NCBI GenBank assembly: GCA_937901905.1
Contig: CALDIF010000071.1
Coordinates: forward strand, 1-44,966
Reading direction: 5' to 3'
DNA: 44,966 bases
DNA from: an uncultured Porphyromonadaceae bacterium
GTDB taxonomy: Bacteria; Bacteroidota; Bacteroidia; Bacteroidales; Muribaculaceae
The notes below the pieces were generated by a model. That model did not search any database and was not told where the DNA came from. It saw only the letters and a list, made by a program, of their open reading frames with translations. The position numbers were made by a program, and so were the translations under genes. The number at the start of each line of letters is the position of its first letter. Position 1 is the first letter of the stretch. This document shows, piece by piece, positions 17,227 to 25,801 of this stretch.

Positions 17227-17477
17227 ATCATATTGCGGATTTTGATGAAGTTCCTCTACGAGGCACTTCGTTCTCGTCATCGCCTTGACCAAGCATCGCA
17301 CGCCTGCGCGAGTACGGCTCGGTACAACTTCACCCGGCCTCTCATTTTGTTAATCTTGTTCATTGCAGTTTGGATTGTTGTGTGTTTGCCAACGTAACGC
17401 TTTCGCACCGTCGATGTAATATGTCATTTTTTCACCCCCCTTCTCGCGGAAAACTAACGTCTGTCTGCGTAAAATCG
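17227..17477. other. Intergenic DNA without recognised gene
   Basis: This is part of the 726-base gap between the LysE-type gene and gyrA. I see no convincing reading frame, tRNA or known structured RNA here. It contains a C-run (17444-17450) but no strong hairpin beside it. Confidence 0.5.
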
Positions 17478-17629
17478 CGACCGGAGGTCGAACGACCTGT
17501 GTAACCCCATTTGGAGAGCGTCAGCGCGACAAGCGGGGTAGCGCATACACACCCTCATGTCGCCCGACCGGCGAGACATCGGTCGTGATGTGTGGTAGCA
17601 CACAGGTTTTAACCGTCTGCCACACGGTT
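17478..17629. repeat. Hairpin-rich intergenic element upstream of gyrA
   Basis: A chain of short stems lies in 150 bases: CGACC/GGTCG (17478-17490), ACCCC/GGGGT (17504-17508 with 17535-17539), an 8-bp stem with a two-base bulge (17557-17579), TGTGTG/CACACA (17589-17604) and AACCGT/ACGGTT (17611-17629). The first two, in the same order and followed by AGC and CATA, recur at 44617-44705, which suggests a dispersed element rather than a gyrA-specific leader. The predicted gyrA -7 box lies 66 bases further on. Confidence 0.55.
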
Positions 17630-17694
17630 CCCAAAAAAGATGTTAAACAAGTCAAATCGATTGGCAAAATCGGCGAAAAGTGAAAAAAAAATTG

Positions 17695-17702
17695 TAACTT
17701 TG
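17695..17702 (+). promoter_or_regulatory. -7 box for gyrA
   Basis: TAACTTTG matches TAnnTTTG and lies 90 bases before the chosen gyrA ATG. The region upstream is A-rich but has no TTTG at the expected spacing. The position inside the longest open frame supports the shorter gyrA start. Confidence 0.65.
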
Positions 17703-17792
17703 TGGGTTGAAATAATTAACTGCTCACAACGTGATGGCTTGGGGCGATTCTTAGCCCGGATTGCGTGGAGCGTAAATATTTTTATAGATTTA

Positions 17793-20393
17793 ATGGACCT
17801 GAACAACGATCGGATTATCGATATTAATATCGAAAATCAGATGAAGTCGGACTACATCGACTACTCAATGTCGGTGATTGTGTCTCGCGCCTTGCCTGAT
17901 GTGCGCGACGGCTTCAAACCCGTGCATCGTCGCATATTATACGGTATGCAGCGACTGCACAACTATTCTACCGAGCCAACCAAGAAGAGTGCGCGCATCG
18001 TAGGCGAGGTGCTCGGTAAGTATCACCCCCACGGTGACTCATCGGTTTACATGGCGTTGATGCGCCTTGCCCAAGATTGGGTGATGCGTTATCGTCTTGT
18101 CGAGGGACAAGGAAACCTCGGCTCGGTCGACGGTGACAGCCCTGCTGCAATGCGTTACACCGAGGCTCGCTTGGACAAGATGGGCGAGTTGATGATGGAC
18201 GACATCGACGAGGATACCGTCGACTTTGTTGACAACTTCGACCAGACGCTCAAGGAACCGAGTGTCATGCCGGCTCGTTTCCCCAATTTGCTCGTTAACG
18301 GTGCAAGCGGTATTGCAGTCGGTATGGCAACCAACATGGCACCCCACAACCTTGCCGAGTGTATTGACGGGTGTATCGCCATGCTCGAGAACCCCGATAT
18401 TGATGTCAACGGACTGATGGAATACATCAAGGCTCCCGACTTCCCAACCGGCGGTATCATCTATGGTATGCAAGGTGTGCGTGATGCTTTCGAGACGGGA
18501 CGCGGTCGCATTGTGGTGCGCGCCAAGGCCGAGATTGAGCAGATACACGACCATGAGGCTATAGTGGTTACCGAGATACCCTATAACGTCAACAAGCGCG
18601 ACCTTATCATGAAGATTGCGCAACTCGTTAACGAGAAACGCATCGACGGTATCTCCAACATCAACGATGAGACCGACATCAGCGGTATGCGCATAGTGAT
18701 TGATGTTAAAAAGGACTTCAATGCCAACGTGTTGCTGAACAAACTGTTTAAACTCACCGAGTTGCAGTCGTCGTTCAGCGTCAATAACGTGTGCCTTGTG
18801 GGCGGACGTCCGCGTACGCTCAACCTCAAGGAGTTGTTATATTACTTCCTCGAGCATCGCCACGACGTGGTAATTCGTCGCACCCGTTACTTGTTGAAGA
18901 AGGCTCAAGAGCGCGCTCACATTCTCGAGGGACTTATCGTCGCGAGTGATAATATTGATGAGGTGATTGCCATCATCAAGGCGAGCGCAAGCCCCGACGA
19001 GGCAATTACCAACCTGTGTAACCGTTTCGGTATCGACGATATCCAGGCCCGTGCGATAGTCGAGATGAGATTGCGTCAACTCACGGGACTTGAGGTGACC
19101 AAGTTGCACAACGAGTTGGCAGAACTCAACAAGACGATAGCCTACTACGAGTCTATCCTTAACGACCCCGTTGTGTGTCGTGGCGTTATCGAAGACGAGT
19201 TGCGCGAAGTGAAAGAGAAATTCGGTGATGCCCGTCGCACCCAGATTGTTTACTCGTCAAGCGAAATGAATGCCGAGGACTTCTACAGTGACGACCCGAT
19301 GATTATCACCATCAGCCACTTCGGTTATATCAAGCGCACACCGTTGAGCGAATATCGCACGCAGGCGCGTGGCGGTGTTGGCGCAAAGGGCAGTGACACT
19401 CGTGATGAAGACTTCATTGAGTTTGTCTACGAGGCAACCAATCACAACTACTTGTTGTTCTTCACAGCGTTGGGACGTTGCTACTGGTTGCGTGTGTTCG
19501 AAATTCCCGAGGGCGCCAAGAGCAGCAAGGGACGCGCGATACAGAACCTTCTCAATATCGGTCCCGAAAATCGCATCATGGCTATCGTGCGAGCCGGCGA
19601 CTTGACCAATCCGGCTTACAACGGCACCCGATACATCATGTTCGCCACAAAGAACGGTACGGTCAAGCGCACGCCGCTTGCAGCCTTCTCGCGTCCGCGC
19701 GCAGTGGGTATCAACGCTATCAATATTCTTGACGACGACCGTCTTGTAGGTGCAGTGCTCACCGAGGGCGACAGCGAGGTGCTGCTCGCCAACCGCAACG
19801 GTCGCGCCGTGCGCTTCCATGAGACCAAGGTGCGCTCGATGGGACGCACTGCAACCGGTGTGCGTGGTATGACACTTGATGACGGTGACGATGAGGTCGT
19901 GTCAATGATATGTATGCGCAACGGCACTGTCGACGACGTGCTTGTCGTGAGCGAACAGGGTATGGGCAAGCGTAGCAAGTTGGAAGATTATCGCGTGACC
20001 AACCGTGGTGTGCGAGGTGTGAAAACTATCAATATCACGGCTCGCACAGGCAAGGTGATAGCCATCAAGAACGTGAACGATAACAACGATCTCGTGATTA
20101 TCAACAAGAGTGGCATCATGATACGACTCAAGGTCAGCACGTTGCGCGTGGTAGGACGTGCCACTCAGGGCGTGCGCCTGATAAATCTTGACAAGAAAAA
20201 CGACGTCATAGCCTCGGTGTGCAAGGTGGATACCGAGCCCGAGAAGACCGATGAGGTTGATGCAGCCGATGCTTTCAACGAGAACGCGGCAACTGCCGTG
20301 GCAGAGCAGACTTCGCTGGCTTTTGATGACGAGAGCATAGACATTGACGACGTTGCTTCGCCCGATGACGACGACAACTTGAACGATGAATAA
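17793..20393 (+). CDS. gyrA: DNA gyrase subunit A
   Basis: The 866-residue subunit carries the DNA-breaking tyrosine of gyrase, which introduces negative supercoils with GyrB. The start MDLNNDRIIDINIE is chosen because upstream in-frame codons overlap a -7 promoter box and do not resemble GyrA. Numbering happens to match E. coli: catalytic Tyr122 (AMRYTEAR), and a quinolone-determining region HPHGDSSVYM with Ser83, Ser84 and Met87. The C-terminal beta-pinwheel domain (about 510-815) includes the GyrA box as QARGGVG, a relaxed form of the usual QRRGGKG. An acidic tail (about 822-866) rich in Asp and Glu ends the protein. gyrB is not in the window. A TPR protein gene follows 25 bases downstream. 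Confidence 0.96.
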   Translation: MDLNNDRIIDINIENQMKSDYIDYSMSVIVSRALPDVRDGFKPVHRRILYGMQRLHNYSTEPTKKSARIVGEVLGKYHPHGDSSVYMALMRLAQDWVMRYRLVEGQGNLGSVDGDSPAAMRYTEARLDKMGELMMDDIDEDTVDFVDNFDQTLKEPSVMPARFPNLLVNGASGIAVGMATNMAPHNLAECIDGCIAMLENPDIDVNGLMEYIKAPDFPTGGIIYGMQGVRDAFETGRGRIVVRAKAEIEQIHDHEAIVVTEIPYNVNKRDLIMKIAQLVNEKRIDGISNINDETDISGMRIVIDVKKDFNANVLLNKLFKLTELQSSFSVNNVCLVGGRPRTLNLKELLYYFLEHRHDVVIRRTRYLLKKAQERAHILEGLIVASDNIDEVIAIIKASASPDEAITNLCNRFGIDDIQARAIVEMRLRQLTGLEVTKLHNELAELNKTIAYYESILNDPVVCRGVIEDELREVKEKFGDARRTQIVYSSSEMNAEDFYSDDPMIITISHFGYIKRTPLSEYRTQARGGVGAKGSDTRDEDFIEFVYEATNHNYLLFFTALGRCYWLRVFEIPEGAKSSKGRAIQNLLNIGPENRIMAIVRAGDLTNPAYNGTRYIMFATKNGTVKRTPLAAFSRPRAVGINAINILDDDRLVGAVLTEGDSEVLLANRNGRAVRFHETKVRSMGRTATGVRGMTLDDGDDEVVSMICMRNGTVDDVLVVSEQGMGKRSKLEDYRVTNRGVRGVKTINITARTGKVIAIKNVNDNNDLVIINKSGIMIRLKVSTLRVVGRATQGVRLINLDKKNDVIASVCKVDTEPEKTDEVDAADAFNENAATAVAEQTSLAFDDESIDIDDVASPDDDDNLNDE

Positions 20394-20418
20394 AAGATTA
20401 ACTTTAAACGATAAGAAA

Positions 20419-21582
20419 ATGAAAAAAATCATGTTTCTGCTTGCCTGCGCATCGGTGATGGCAGCAAGCGCCCAAGTGAGTGTGGTCAAGGAAGCGGCTA
20501 AGGCTATCGGTGGCAAAGTGGAAGCCCAGCAGGCGGCTCTTGAGTTGCTTCAACCGGCATTGACCAATGCCGAGACGGCTAATGATGCCAACACATGGTA
20601 CACCGCGGGTCGTTTGGCATTCGGTATCGCCGACCTGTTGCAAGTGCAATCGGCAAAGGACGGTGCCGCTGATGTCAACCTGATGGGCTCGTCGTTGTTC
20701 AGCGGTTTCGAGTATATGCAGAAGGCTCTGCCGCTTGACACCATTGTTGAGGTGGACAAGAAAACCGGTGCCCCCAAACTCGATAAGGACGGTAACGCGA
20801 AAGTCAAGACCAAGTTCAGCAAGGACATTCTCTCGCAAATGGCGGGTCATGTCACCGACGCGATGAAGTTGGGTGACGCTTTCCTCAATCTGCCTGACTA
20901 CGCTAAGGCAGCCGATGCTTATGAGTTCTACCTCAATAATATCAATTCGCCCGCCGCACGCATGTTCAATGTAGCGGTGCCTGCCGATACCGTGTTGGGT
21001 AATATCCATTTCCTCGTGGGTTACAGCACCTATTTTGCAGATGGTGACAAGGACTATGTGCGTGCCTTTAACAGTTTTAACAAGGCTCTTGAGCTGGGAT
21101 ACACCGCTAACCAAACCGCTGACTTCCGCAATGCTTCGTTTGTCGCTCACGTGCAAGCATTACTTGCCGATGACGCTCGCAAGACCGAGGTGATTCCCTT
21201 CATCGACAATGCTATTGCCGCTGATCCCGAAGTCGCAAACTTCTACGACATCAAGGGTCAAGTCCTCATGGGCGACGGCAAACTTGATGAGGCAAAGAAC
21301 CTGTTTAAAAAGTCGATGTCCATTGACCCTGCCTACGGTGACAGTTATTTGAACTATGCCCGCGCCCTCTATGAGGAGGCGGATCGTTTCATTGCCGACA
21401 ATCAGCAGATGACCGACAAACAACTTGCACCGACACTGATTCCCCTTTATGAGGAGGCGATGCCGTATCTTGAGCGCGCTATCACTCTTGATAAGAGTGA
21501 AAATCAAGTGCTCGTCAAGCAAGCCAACAGCATCAAGGAGGACATTGACTATAAGTTCGAGTTGCTCGGTCACAAGAGATAA
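20419..21582 (+). CDS. Secreted TPR protein, paralogue 1
   Basis: The 387-residue protein has a cleavable signal peptide (MKKIMFLLACASVMAASAQ) and then helical repeats of TPR type, clearest near 275-310 (NFYDIKGQVLMGDGKLDEAK, then a DPAYGDSYLNYARALYEEAD repeat). I choose the ATG at 20419 because the signal peptide starts there; an in-frame ATG 11 codons upstream overlaps gyrA. It is predicted periplasmic or surface-exposed, and its partner is unknown. It follows gyrA by 25 bases, so it is probably co-transcribed. It is paralogous to the next gene: both have LLQPALT/KLQPALT, TAN..TWY and a shared D-rich GAP..KTKY/F segment. Confidence 0.8.
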   Translation: MKKIMFLLACASVMAASAQVSVVKEAAKAIGGKVEAQQAALELLQPALTNAETANDANTWYTAGRLAFGIADLLQVQSAKDGAADVNLMGSSLFSGFEYMQKALPLDTIVEVDKKTGAPKLDKDGNAKVKTKFSKDILSQMAGHVTDAMKLGDAFLNLPDYAKAADAYEFYLNNINSPAARMFNVAVPADTVLGNIHFLVGYSTYFADGDKDYVRAFNSFNKALELGYTANQTADFRNASFVAHVQALLADDARKTEVIPFIDNAIAADPEVANFYDIKGQVLMGDGKLDEAKNLFKKSMSIDPAYGDSYLNYARALYEEADRFIADNQQMTDKQLAPTLIPLYEEAMPYLERAITLDKSENQVLVKQANSIKEDIDYKFELLGHKR

Positions 21583-21594
21583 TATAACCGAGTT

Positions 21595-21692
21595 GTTCAA
21601 CTTGTAGTGTTGAACGCCGACATGGGGCACTCGTCCCCATTGCAATAACGATGCAGTAGGGTAGTGGCTCACCGCGATCCTGCTGCATCGTT
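21595..21692. promoter_or_regulatory. Three consecutive hairpins between the TPR paralogues
   Basis: Stem 1 is GTTCAAC/GTTGAAC (21595-21615, 7 bp, loop 7). Stem 2 is ATGGGG/CCCCAT (21622-21640, 6 bp, loop 7). Stem 3 pairs 21647-21660 with 21679-21692 (14 bp, one G-T pair), with a further small GTGG/CCGC stem in its loop. No T-run follows, so intrinsic termination is not clear. The array could be an mRNA-processing or stability element that separates expression of the two paralogues. Confidence 0.55.
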
Positions 21693-21750
21693 AATTAAAA
21701 ATGATTGCTCGAACACATCAGTTGTTAACCGTTTTAATTGTTTTGTTACT

Positions 21751-22956
21751 ATGTATAGTGTAAATCGCATAGTCCGTCGCCTGTTGATGTTGACGATTTT
21801 CTCACTCACCGTGGGAGCATCGTGGGCACAACAGGCTGTGGTCAACGATGTAAAGAAGACCTTAAATCAACTTAAAACCACGACAACCGACTATAGCAAT
21901 GCAATTAAAAAGTTGCAACCGGCATTGACCGATGAGAAAACGGCAAATCGTGCCGAAACGTGGTACATTCTTGCCAAGGCCAACTTGGGATTGTACAATA
22001 AGTGGGAAGACTCACAACGCGTGGGGCGTCAACCCGATTTATCGACGATGAATCATGCTTTGATTAATGCGTATGCGGCATGGGAACACGCTTTGTCGCT
22101 TGACACGCTTTGGCTCACCGACGGTCAGGGAGCGCCGTTACTCAACAAGAAAACAGGTAAACAACGGTATAAAACCAAGTATAGCGGTGAAATACGTTCG
22201 GCACTTATCTCCAATGCCGATCGATTGTACGGTGCCGGAAATCAGTTATTCAACCTGCGTGACGGCAAGGGTGCGCTCGACGCGTGGGAATACTACTGTC
22301 GCTATCATGGAGCAGCCGACTCATTGACGGCATCGGTGCGTTACTATCAAGCAATCGCGTTGTGGCAACAGCAAGATTACGCTGCGGCGGCACGCCATTT
22401 CGCCACTGCGCGTGAATTGGGTTACCGCCATGTTGAGGCGTATGACTACGCGCTCACTTGCCTTGAGGCAACCGGCGACACAACCGCGATAGTGAAATTG
22501 GCACATGAGGCGTATGAGGAATTCGGTACCGCTCAACCTCGTTATTTGCGCATCATCATTAACGACTGTGTTAAGCATAGCGACTTTGATCGCGCTCATG
22601 CTTTGATTGATGCCGCGTTGGCTCGTGACAGTCTCGATGTCGAGATGCTCGTTGCTAAAGGGTATGTGGTTGAACGTCAACATGGGGTGGACGCGGCTAT
22701 ACCGTGCTATGAACGTGCCCTTGAGGTTAACCCCGACAATCTTCGTGCCCTCGTCAGCGTGGGACGTTACTATTATAACAAGGCGACAGCAAGTCGAAGA
22801 CAAGATGCCATGACACGCGAATTATACAAGCGTGCATTGCCGCTATTGGAAAAGGTGTATGCCGGGCGTCCCGAGACCCGAGGAGTGCGTGCCGCCTTGA
22901 AAGACATCTACTACCGTCTCGGCATGGCCGAGCGACTTGATGCTCTCGAGCGGTGA
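21751..22956 (+). CDS. Secreted TPR protein, paralogue 2
   Basis: The 401-residue protein starts with a signal peptide (MYSVNRIVRRLLMLTIFSLT, cleavage likely after SWA) and has TPR-like helical repeats throughout, e.g. near 318-345 and 350-385. It resembles the preceding protein along its length, with the same LQPALT..TAN..TWY opening, the ALSLDT/ALPLDT motif and the D/GAP..K..KTKY/F segment, so the pair arose by tandem duplication. Divergence is high. The chosen ATG at 21751 is where the signal peptide begins; upstream in-frame codons read through the hairpin region and look noncoding. Function is unknown; it converges with the RDD gene. Confidence 0.78.
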   Translation: MYSVNRIVRRLLMLTIFSLTVGASWAQQAVVNDVKKTLNQLKTTTTDYSNAIKKLQPALTDEKTANRAETWYILAKANLGLYNKWEDSQRVGRQPDLSTMNHALINAYAAWEHALSLDTLWLTDGQGAPLLNKKTGKQRYKTKYSGEIRSALISNADRLYGAGNQLFNLRDGKGALDAWEYYCRYHGAADSLTASVRYYQAIALWQQQDYAAAARHFATARELGYRHVEAYDYALTCLEATGDTTAIVKLAHEAYEEFGTAQPRYLRIIINDCVKHSDFDRAHALIDAALARDSLDVEMLVAKGYVVERQHGVDAAIPCYERALEVNPDNLRALVSVGRYYYNKATASRRQDAMTRELYKRALPLLEKVYAGRPETRGVRAALKDIYYRLGMAERLDALER

Positions 22957-23005
22957 GAGAGTCCCTTATTAATTTCTTGCAGAGAGAGGGTATATAACGC
23001 AGGGG

Positions 23006-23752
23006 TTACAATTCGTCGGGCAGCGAAGCGTAGTAGAGATAGTCGCACAAGACGACGTTCAAGAAGGTCGTTGCATTCATTCCCGGTCGGGGCTGCACGT
23101 CAAGCAACCTGACAACCTTGTTGGCAAGGTTGTCCAAATAGGTTTGGTGCAACATGGGATCCGTGTCATAGGCAATCACGCGTTTGATGATTTCAATTTG
23201 ATTGGTTGACAATCGTGTCGCCTCGTTATAAACCGGTGTGTAATTAGTCGTGGCGAAGGCGTAAGCTGATGTATCAAAAGAGTTATAATTGTTTTCCTTG
23301 ATATTAATCACGGTTGTGTCGGCTGCATAGTCACCGATGCGCTTGTTATCGTGGCTGAAAATCATTGTCGGCAACCCGAGCCCCAACGACACGTCAATCA
23401 AGTCGAGTAACCAACGCAAGATAGCCGATGAAAACTTCAATTGTGAACCGTCGGTTTGCACGACGCGTATTCCCATAATTCGCTTGCCCAAGGTCTGCCC
23501 GCCGTCAAATAATTCAAAAATGGGAAAGTAAGCAAACGCCGGCAATGCAAGCACAAAGAAGATCAGCAACAACACACCCTCGGGTATCATTATCCATAAA
23601 TCTTCCATAGAGTCAACGAGAACGATCATCATCGTGATGTACATCGTGATGAAGAACAAATCGACCAATCGCGCCACCACGCGGTCGGCGGCACTGGCGG
23701 GGTACTGTTTGATGGTCGCGTAATGACCTGTCGTGATGTTACTGCTTCGCAT
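23006..23752 (-). CDS. RDD-family membrane protein
   Basis: The 248-residue inner-membrane protein has an RDD domain in residues 15-150: the AARLVDLFFITMY-type first helix (here VVARLVDLFF), a second helix pair (about 55-80), GGQTLGKRIMGIRVV, and the third hydrophobic segment ending near HDNKRIGDYAADTTVI. The C-terminal 90 residues are soluble and predicted cytoplasmic. RDD proteins are poorly characterised; some have been proposed as transporters. It is divergent from the SpoIIM-MoxR-DUF58 operon, with both promoters in the shared 214-base gap, an arrangement also recalled for other Bacteroidetes and, in a different order, for mycobacteria. Confidence 0.88.
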   Translation of the reverse strand: MRSSNITTGHYATIKQYPASAADRVVARLVDLFFITMYITMMIVLVDSMEDLWIMIPEGVLLLIFFVLALPAFAYFPIFELFDGGQTLGKRIMGIRVVQTDGSQLKFSSAILRWLLDLIDVSLGLGLPTMIFSHDNKRIGDYAADTTVINIKENNYNSFDTSAYAFATTNYTPVYNEATRLSTNQIEIIKRVIAYDTDPMLHQTYLDNLANKVVRLLDVQPRPGMNATTFLNVVLCDYLYYASLPDEL

Positions 23753-23800
23753 TGTTGCTTTTATGGTGAAACTATGTTACTGTATGCAAACTTTGTGCCA

Positions 23801-23832
23801 CAAAGTTACTACAACAAAAATTGCCAAGCAAA
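23801..23832 (-). promoter_or_regulatory. Bacteroidetes-type promoter for the RDD gene
   Basis: On the minus strand TTTG (23832-23829), 20 bases, then TAACTTTG (23808-23801) match the consensus fully. The ATG lies about 50 bases downstream. Confidence 0.85.
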
Positions 23833-23878
23833 TTTTGTCTGCAATAATCATTTTAACTGCTATTTGCCGATTATTATA

Positions 23879-23907
23879 TTGTATTTCGCGACAAATTAGT
23901 AACTTTG
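23879..23907 (+). promoter_or_regulatory. Promoter for the SpoIIM-MoxR-DUF58 operon
   Basis: TAACTTTG (23900-23907) matches the -7 consensus. A TTG (23879-23881) lies 18 bases upstream, one base shorter than usual, so the -33 is weaker. The distance to the SpoIIM-like ATG is about 60 bases. Confidence 0.62.
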
Positions 23908-23966
23908 CGTCAATGTTGGCACGAAGTTTGCCGAGTGTCGATAAAGCAGCATCTTAAATTGTTGAT

Positions 23967-24926
23967 ATGCAAGAAGCAGTGTTTATACGAAGAAATCGTA
24001 ACAAGTGGTTGGAATATGAACACTTGGCATCGATGTTGTCGTCGGTCGGTGCCGACCGCCTGCTTGTGGCTTACGAGGACTTGTGTGCCGACCTCGCCTA
24101 TAGCAGCACCCATTATCCCACGTCTAATATTACCATGTACCTTAATAGTTTGTCGTTGACATTGCATAACGAGATCTATAAAGGGCGCATGGGTTCATGG
24201 ACTCAATTCAAGCGTTTTTTCACTCATTCGATGCCCGAATTGGTCTACAAGTGTCGTACTGCACTGTTTATTTCCATAGCCATTTCGTTGATTTCGACAC
24301 TAATCGGTGTATTCAGCGCGTGGATTGATCCCGATTATGTGAGGCTCATTGTCGGTTCGGGTTACATTGACATGACTCTTGATAACATTGCCGAGGGTAA
24401 TCCTGCCGGTGTGTACGCCGACACTCCACCTCTCGAGATGTTTTTGATGATATTGTACAACAACGTGCGTGTGAGTTTCATGGTGTTTGCCGTGGGAGTG
24501 TTGACATCAATTTTTGTCGGCTACATGTTGTTCAACAACTTTGTAATGGTGGGTTGTCTGTCGGTGTTCTTGTTTCAACATGGAGTATTGGGCGATTTCT
24601 CGCTTGCAATGTGGTTTCACGGGACGTTGGAGTTGACCGCAATATTGATATTCGGCGGTGCCGGCATTCACATGGGCAACGGGTGGCTGTTCCCGGGCAC
24701 TTACGGGCGGTTGCGCTCGTTTACCAATGCCGCTCGCGATGCCGTGATGCTGGTGTTGGGCACGATGCCGATGATTGTTGTTGCCGCCATGATAGAGGGT
24801 TTCTTCACTCGTGCGGCGGGACGTTATCCCGCAATAGCCGTCGCAACGATGATTGCATCGGTCGCATATATTGTTTTTTATTACATCTATTTACCCGTTA
24901 AGCGACACCGTGAACAAGCACATTGA
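23967..24926 (+). CDS. SpoIIM (stage II sporulation protein M)-like membrane protein
   Basis: The 319-residue protein starts with a soluble helical region (1-95) and has about six membrane helices (near 97-117, 157-187, 193-210, 214-235, 258-280, 287-306). The conserved family motif HGTLEL (218-223, the H-G-x-x-E pattern of SpoIIM/DUF95 proteins) lies at the fourth helix. In Bacillus, SpoIIM belongs to a complex that remodels septal peptidoglycan; Bacteroidales do not sporulate, so the name reflects homology only. It is the first gene of a six-gene operon and overlaps the next gene if that gene starts at its GTG. Confidence 0.88.
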   Translation: MQEAVFIRRNRNKWLEYEHLASMLSSVGADRLLVAYEDLCADLAYSSTHYPTSNITMYLNSLSLTLHNEIYKGRMGSWTQFKRFFTHSMPELVYKCRTALFISIAISLISTLIGVFSAWIDPDYVRLIVGSGYIDMTLDNIAEGNPAGVYADTPPLEMFLMILYNNVRVSFMVFAVGVLTSIFVGYMLFNNFVMVGCLSVFLFQHGVLGDFSLAMWFHGTLELTAILIFGGAGIHMGNGWLFPGTYGRLRSFTNAARDAVMLVLGTMPMIVVAAMIEGFFTRAAGRYPAIAVATMIASVAYIVFYYIYLPVKRHREQAH

Positions 24927-25797
24927 GAAAATAAAGTTGTACGAGTATCGCTCAATGAGCAATAAGGTCAACACGGTGTTTGACTTTATTCACGAGAATT
25001 GGCGCGATTGGTTGCGGTTGACGGTGTACATGTTGCTGCCCGTTTCAATTGTCGCGGCTATCGGTGTTGTTGACTTGCTGTCGGCGTATGCTTTGGAGTC
25101 AAGAGTAGGCTCGGCTACCTCCATGTGGATGATGACTTACGGTGTTTTTGCAGTCGGTTTCATGATAGCCAACACCTTGTTCCTGTCTCTCATGCGTCTC
25201 TATTTCAAGCGTGATGACGGCTTGAAGGCGGTTACTTTCAACGTGTTGTGGCAGGATCTAAAGCCGTTGTTATTGCCCATGACAATCATTTCGTTCTTGT
25301 TTTTTGTTGTGGTGTTGCCCGCGTCGTTGTTGTCAATAGCCACGTTACTGCTCGCCCCATTTGTGCTGCTGATATATAGTGCAACGGTAATTAACCCCAT
25401 GTTGATAGCACCGGCTGTGGTCGCCTTTGAGCCCGAGCGTAGTGTTGTTAACTGTATCACGCGTGCTTTCAAGTTGTGTTATGCCGAGTTTTGGAAAATG
25501 GTCGGCTTGATGATCGTGATGATGTTGTTGTACATATACTCCCAAATGTTCGTGATGGGGGTGTGGACAGTGGCTTCGGTCGTGTTTGTGTCGTGGATTG
25601 ACGTTGACGATGGGGTGATCGAGGGGCAAGCATTTGCTACAGTGCTTTACTACGTGCTCACCGTGATTGCTACTGTGGTGCAATACTATGCCTACTCGGT
25701 TGTTATCATGGCGATAGCCTTTCACTATGGTAGCGTGACACAGAGTAAGGAAGATGCCGACTTGCAGTCGGCTATTGATGATTTTGAAAAACTCTAA
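24910..25797 (+). CDS. Multipass membrane protein of the SpoIIM-MoxR operon
   Basis: The protein of about 295 residues has around six membrane helices (near 36-56, 76-100, 120-160, 195-225 and 240-275) and no enzymatic motif that I recognise. I prefer the GTG at 24910 because the resulting start, IEKIKLYEYRSMSNKVNTVF, resembles the KLYKxRDFGxxxNxTFxF start I recall for homologues. The ATG at 24955 would cut through this conserved part, and the ATG at 24853 reads into the SpoIIM gene. The overlap with SpoIIM is 17 bases. Its permanent place between SpoIIM and DUF4129 suggests a structural membrane partner. Confidence 0.75.
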   Translation: MNKHIEKIKLYEYRSMSNKVNTVFDFIHENWRDWLRLTVYMLLPVSIVAAIGVVDLLSAYALESRVGSATSMWMMTYGVFAVGFMIANTLFLSLMRLYFKRDDGLKAVTFNVLWQDLKPLLLPMTIISFLFFVVVLPASLLSIATLLLAPFVLLIYSATVINPMLIAPAVVAFEPERSVVNCITRAFKLCYAEFWKMVGLMIVMMLLYIYSQMFVMGVWTVASVVFVSWIDVDDGVIEGQAFATVLYYVLTVIATVVQYYAYSVVIMAIAFHYGSVTQSKEDADLQSAIDDFEKL

Positions 25798-25801
25798 TGC
25801 C

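Noticed and set aside
20404..21156. Open frame of 250 codons antisense to the first TPR gene
   Set aside because: It overlaps a gene with a clear signal peptide and TPR repeats, and its translation is His/Val-rich without a known fold.
23967..24926. Sporulation gene
   Set aside because: SpoIIM homology is real, but Bacteroidales do not form endospores and no other sporulation gene is present.
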